DNA of 64,000 nt. Origin: CAADGY01 sp900696665. Its GTDB lineage: Bacteria; Acidobacteriota; Terriglobia; Bryobacterales; Bryobacteraceae. The stretch's first letter is position 1; every line of letters starts with the position of its first letter. The stretch is taken from assembly GCA_035063885.1 (NCBI GenBank), contig JAPSFM010000017.1, forward strand, positions 9,224-73,223, in the 5' to 3' direction. Positions 61,509 to 64,000 of this stretch are shown here, piece by piece. The position numbers were made by a program, and so were the translations under genes. Under the pieces are notes generated by a model. The model did not search any database and had not been told where the DNA came from. It saw only the letters and a program-made list of their open reading frames with translations.

Positions 61509-62837
61509 ATGGATGACGCATCACTACAAACGGGAACCGTTGCCTCCGTGCTGGAGGAGAAGATCCGCAACCGCACCGCTCGTGCCGGTATCGTAGGCCT
61601 CGGCTATGTCGGGCTGCCCCTTGCGGTGGAATTCGGAAAGGCCGGCTTCCATGTCACCGGGATCGATGTTCAGGAATCGAAGGTGAGCCGCCTGAACGCG
61701 GGGGAGTCATACATTCAGGACGTTCCGGGCGAATCCGTCCGTTCGCTCCTGAACGATGGCAAGCTGCGAGCTACCACGGATTTCTCCATCATCGCGGAAC
61801 TGGACACGATAAACATCTGCGTTCCCACGCCGCTGCGGAAAACAAAAGATCCGGACATGAGCTATATCGTGTCAGCCTGCCAGGAGATTAGGAAGTACAT
61901 GCATCCGGGCATGCTGGTGATCCTGGAATCCACCACTTATCCGGGCACGACGGACGAGGTTGTTCTTCCCGTCTTGGAGCGGGAAGACCTGCGCGTGGGG
62001 AAAGATTTTTATCTTTGTTTTTCGCCCGAGCGTGTGGACCCGGGGAATCCCACATACCAGACCTCCAACATACCGAAAGTGGTCGGCGGCGTCACCAGAA
62101 ACTGCACCGAAATGGGGGCTCTGTTTTATCAACAGGCGCTACAAACGGTTGTGCCGGTCAGTTCCACTCACGTTGCCGAGATGGTGAAGCTGCTCGAAAA
62201 CACCTTCCGGATGATCAACATCGGCCTGGTGAATGAAATCGCGCTGATGTGCGACCGCATGGGCATCAATGTCTGGGAGGTGATAGACGCCGCGGCTACA
62301 AAGCCATTCGGATTCATGCCCTTCTATCCAGGTCCGGGACTGGGCGGTCACTGCATTCCCATCGATCCCTTTTACCTGTCTTGGAAAACGAAGCAGGCGG
62401 GAATTGAAGCGCGCTTCATCGAACTGGCCGGCTACATCAACGGTCAGATGCCGCAGTTCGTCGTGGATAAACTGCAGAATGTTTTGAACGATTACGCGAA
62501 ACCGCTGAAAGGCTCCAGGATCCATGTGATGGGCGTGGCTTACAAGCGCGACATCGACGATGTCCGTGAATCGCCGGCCTTGGACATCATCCACCTGTTG
62601 CGCCGGCGCGGTTCGCTGGTATCCTACAGCGACCCGTATATACCGGTGTTGCAAGTGGACGGACAGAACTACCTATCACAAGATCCGGACGCGGCCGCGG
62701 CGGACGCGGATTGCGTGGTGATTGTTACCGATCACCGCAACGTCGATTACGCTTCCCTTGTAGAGAAGGCAAAGCTCATTCTGGATACACGAAACGCGCT
62801 GAAGCGGTTCACGTCTCCGAACATTGTCAGGCTTTAG
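61509..62837 (+). CDS. UDP-sugar dehydrogenase (UDP-GlcNAc/ManNAc or glucose type)
   Basis: 442-residue nucleotide-sugar dehydrogenase that oxidises C6 of a UDP-sugar to the acid using two NAD+. The start at 61509 gives an ordinary N-terminus; the long upstream frame is a shadow over dapF. NAD motif AGIVGLGYVGLPLAVEFGKA, then STTYPGTTDEVVLPVLE, the hinge lysine region FSPERVDPG, and the catalytic cysteine in GPGLGGHCIPIDPFYLSWK. The C-terminal UDP-binding domain has GVAYKRDIDDVRESPALDII. Features resemble WbpA/VipA more than Ugd. It probably supplies a uronic acid for surface polysaccharide. Confidence 0.9.
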   Translation: MDDASLQTGTVASVLEEKIRNRTARAGIVGLGYVGLPLAVEFGKAGFHVTGIDVQESKVSRLNAGESYIQDVPGESVRSLLNDGKLRATTDFSIIAELDTINICVPTPLRKTKDPDMSYIVSACQEIRKYMHPGMLVILESTTYPGTTDEVVLPVLEREDLRVGKDFYLCFSPERVDPGNPTYQTSNIPKVVGGVTRNCTEMGALFYQQALQTVVPVSSTHVAEMVKLLENTFRMINIGLVNEIALMCDRMGINVWEVIDAAATKPFGFMPFYPGPGLGGHCIPIDPFYLSWKTKQAGIEARFIELAGYINGQMPQFVVDKLQNVLNDYAKPLKGSRIHVMGVAYKRDIDDVRESPALDIIHLLRRRGSLVSYSDPYIPVLQVDGQNYLSQDPDAAAADADCVVIVTDHRNVDYASLVEKAKLILDTRNALKRFTSPNIVRL

Positions 62838-62921
62838 GAAAACCGCTAGGTGGCGTGTGTTGCTTCGTTTCCGAACCGCAACCGCGAGGAAGCCGATGCG
62901 CAATCATTTCTGACGCCACGT

Positions 62922-64000
62922 TTAGAATCCCAGGCGCAGCCCGAGCCGGAACTCTCGCGAGCGCCCGAGCGCATCTGCCGTTGGCGCCGCCAGAATCCTC
63001 CCGGAACTCAAGCTGTTCGCATTCCCATTCGGGTTTCCGAAGTGCGGCGCTATGGTCAGGTTGAATATGCCGCCCGGAACCGCACGTTGAATTTTTCCGT
63101 CAACCGGAACTTGCGGAAGAGGCTCAGGTCCAGGTTGACGACTCCTGGCCCGCGCATGGCATTGCTCCTACATTGCCGAACCGGACTCCTGTCGGTGGCG
63201 CAAATGCCTTCGTGTCGAAGAACGTCCCGCCGTCACCGAGGTTGCCCAGCAAGGCGTCCCTTGTAGGCTCCCGATAGAGTGTTGATTCGGCCACCGGCCC
63301 AGTATGGCACTGGGCGCGCCAGCGGCCTCCGGGCGCCGAAGGTTCGTACATAGCGGCAAGCTGAAGGATATGCGGCCTGACGGCTCGGCCGAACCGTGTC
63401 CAGCCAAGCGTTCCATAGATCAAAACACGTGGGTAAGACCGTGCAGGTTTGCCCGATGCCCGCGATCTGTACCAGCGCGTCGCCGGCTCCGACGCCGCCA
63501 CCGCAGGCAGGAGCCGCCCGCATGTCCCAGGCCGCAATCCCCCCGGACCAGCGCCGTCATCACGCGATATTGGCCCCAGATCTGGTGCTTCTCGTCTCTG
63601 TTCCAGTTGATCTTGGGATCCACGTTATTGCGATTGAACCGCTGCGTACCGAGGTTGAAGTGGTTGCTCAGGTCGCCGGACTGCTTAGGCAGCGGCGCCC
63701 AATCGAGCACCTGCTTCATCGGAGCATTTATCCGCGCTGCGGGAATGACGTTCAACCGGCCGCCGCTCGAACTTCTTAGGCTTGTCCATCAGCCCGGAGC
63801 GGTTTTCGTCCCAAGTAAATGCCCGCATTTCGTTGTTGGCAAGCATGGCGGGAGCACTGCCATGAAATTCATTGGTTTTAGCTATCCTTGGCCCTTACCC
63901 GTGACGAATTTCGGGTAGAGGAAATCTGCATCGGCGTGTTGAAATGTTCAAGGTGCAAAGGGCGCCGGTATTTTGAAATCTGGGATGGAGACCCCATTAG
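62922..64000 (-). pseudogene. Decayed Oar-type TonB-dependent receptor
   Basis: On the minus strand this region encodes fragments in several frames that fit one receptor. From 5' (right) to 3': KTNEFHGS and EMRAFTWDENRSG (about 63870-63790); FNLGTQRFNRNNVDPKINWN and EKHQIWGQYRVMTALV (about 63670-63560); ALVQIAGIGQT (near 63470); GTLGWTRFGRAVRPH; LLGNLGDGGTFFDTKAFAPP (near 63230); NLDLSLFRKFRLTEKFNV (near 63120) and IFNLTIAPHFGNPNGN with a C-terminus ...REFRLGLRLGF and stop at 62924-62922. At least four frameshifts (about 63075, 63165, 63425, 63495) and large internal deletions separate the pieces. It probably continues past the edge. A sequencing artefact cannot explain all the gaps. Confidence 0.82.

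Overview
This GC-rich window looks like a chromosomal segment of an Acidobacteriota bacterium, probably from the Solibacter/Bryobacter side of the phylum. The inference rests on several things together: a TonB-dependent receptor of the Oar type with an N-terminal carboxypeptidase-like domain and the remnant of a second one, several Tat-exported Gfo/Idh/MocA oxidoreductases, ThuA, DUF1684, DUF4091 and DUF6807 proteins, an ECF sigma/HEAT-repeat anti-sigma pair, and a diderm outer-membrane assembly operon. No rRNA, tRNA, CRISPR array, intact insertion sequence or prophage is visible. Coding density is very high and many genes overlap at ATGA or GTGA junctions.

Layout. 1-8.1 kb is the end of a flagellar operon (fliP', fliQ, fliR, flhB, flhA, flhF, fliA, a long FliN/FliY-like switch protein and a small membrane protein with a coiled coil and an HTH-like tail). 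8.1-10.6 kb, on the minus strand, is an ECF sigma factor, its zinc-finger anti-sigma with HEAT repeats, and an exported two-PDZ protein. 10.7-15.0 kb holds a six-S1-domain ribosomal protein S1 homologue and a divergent histidine kinase/NtrC-type regulator pair. 15.1-18.8 kb encodes a two-subunit 2-oxoacid:ferredoxin oxidoreductase and a TrmJ-like RNA methyltransferase. 18.8-23.2 kb has an unknown protein, a DUF1684 protein and two secreted Gfo/Idh/MocA oxidoreductases. 23.5-26.3 kb is a translationally coupled aminotransferase-PEP carboxykinase pair, linking aspartate to oxaloacetate to phosphoenolpyruvate.

26.4-35.1 kb is an envelope-biogenesis block: a ThiF/MoeB adenylyltransferase divergent from a BamA-family protein with about seven POTRA domains, followed by a SurA-core chaperone lacking a PPIase domain, and TamB. 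35.3-47.6 kb is a carbohydrate accessory region: an orphan cache-domain membrane sensor, a sugar isomerase/epimerase, a tandem ThuA protein and a Gfo/Idh/MocA oxidoreductase, then a ROK regulator divergent from an Oar-type receptor with a strong sigma-70 promoter, a DUF4091 protein and a small exported cache-like protein. This combination resembles the gene content of oxidation/elimination (3-keto-sugar) glycoside cleavage loci.

47.6-53.5 kb carries hpnE (hopanoid/carotenoid branch), an untracked 38-residue membrane protein, a fused anthranilate synthase, a DUF6807 protein, ispF and ispD. 53.6-62.8 kb has a lysine-rich histone-H1-like protein, an L-rhamnose isomerase-like gene, an M16 metalloprotease, a PfkB kinase, a GT39-like membrane glycosyltransferase, a dapF homologue whose second catalytic cysteine is serine, and a UDP-sugar dehydrogenase. 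62.9-64.0 kb is a decayed Oar-type receptor pseudogene on the minus strand, with frameshifts and internal deletions.
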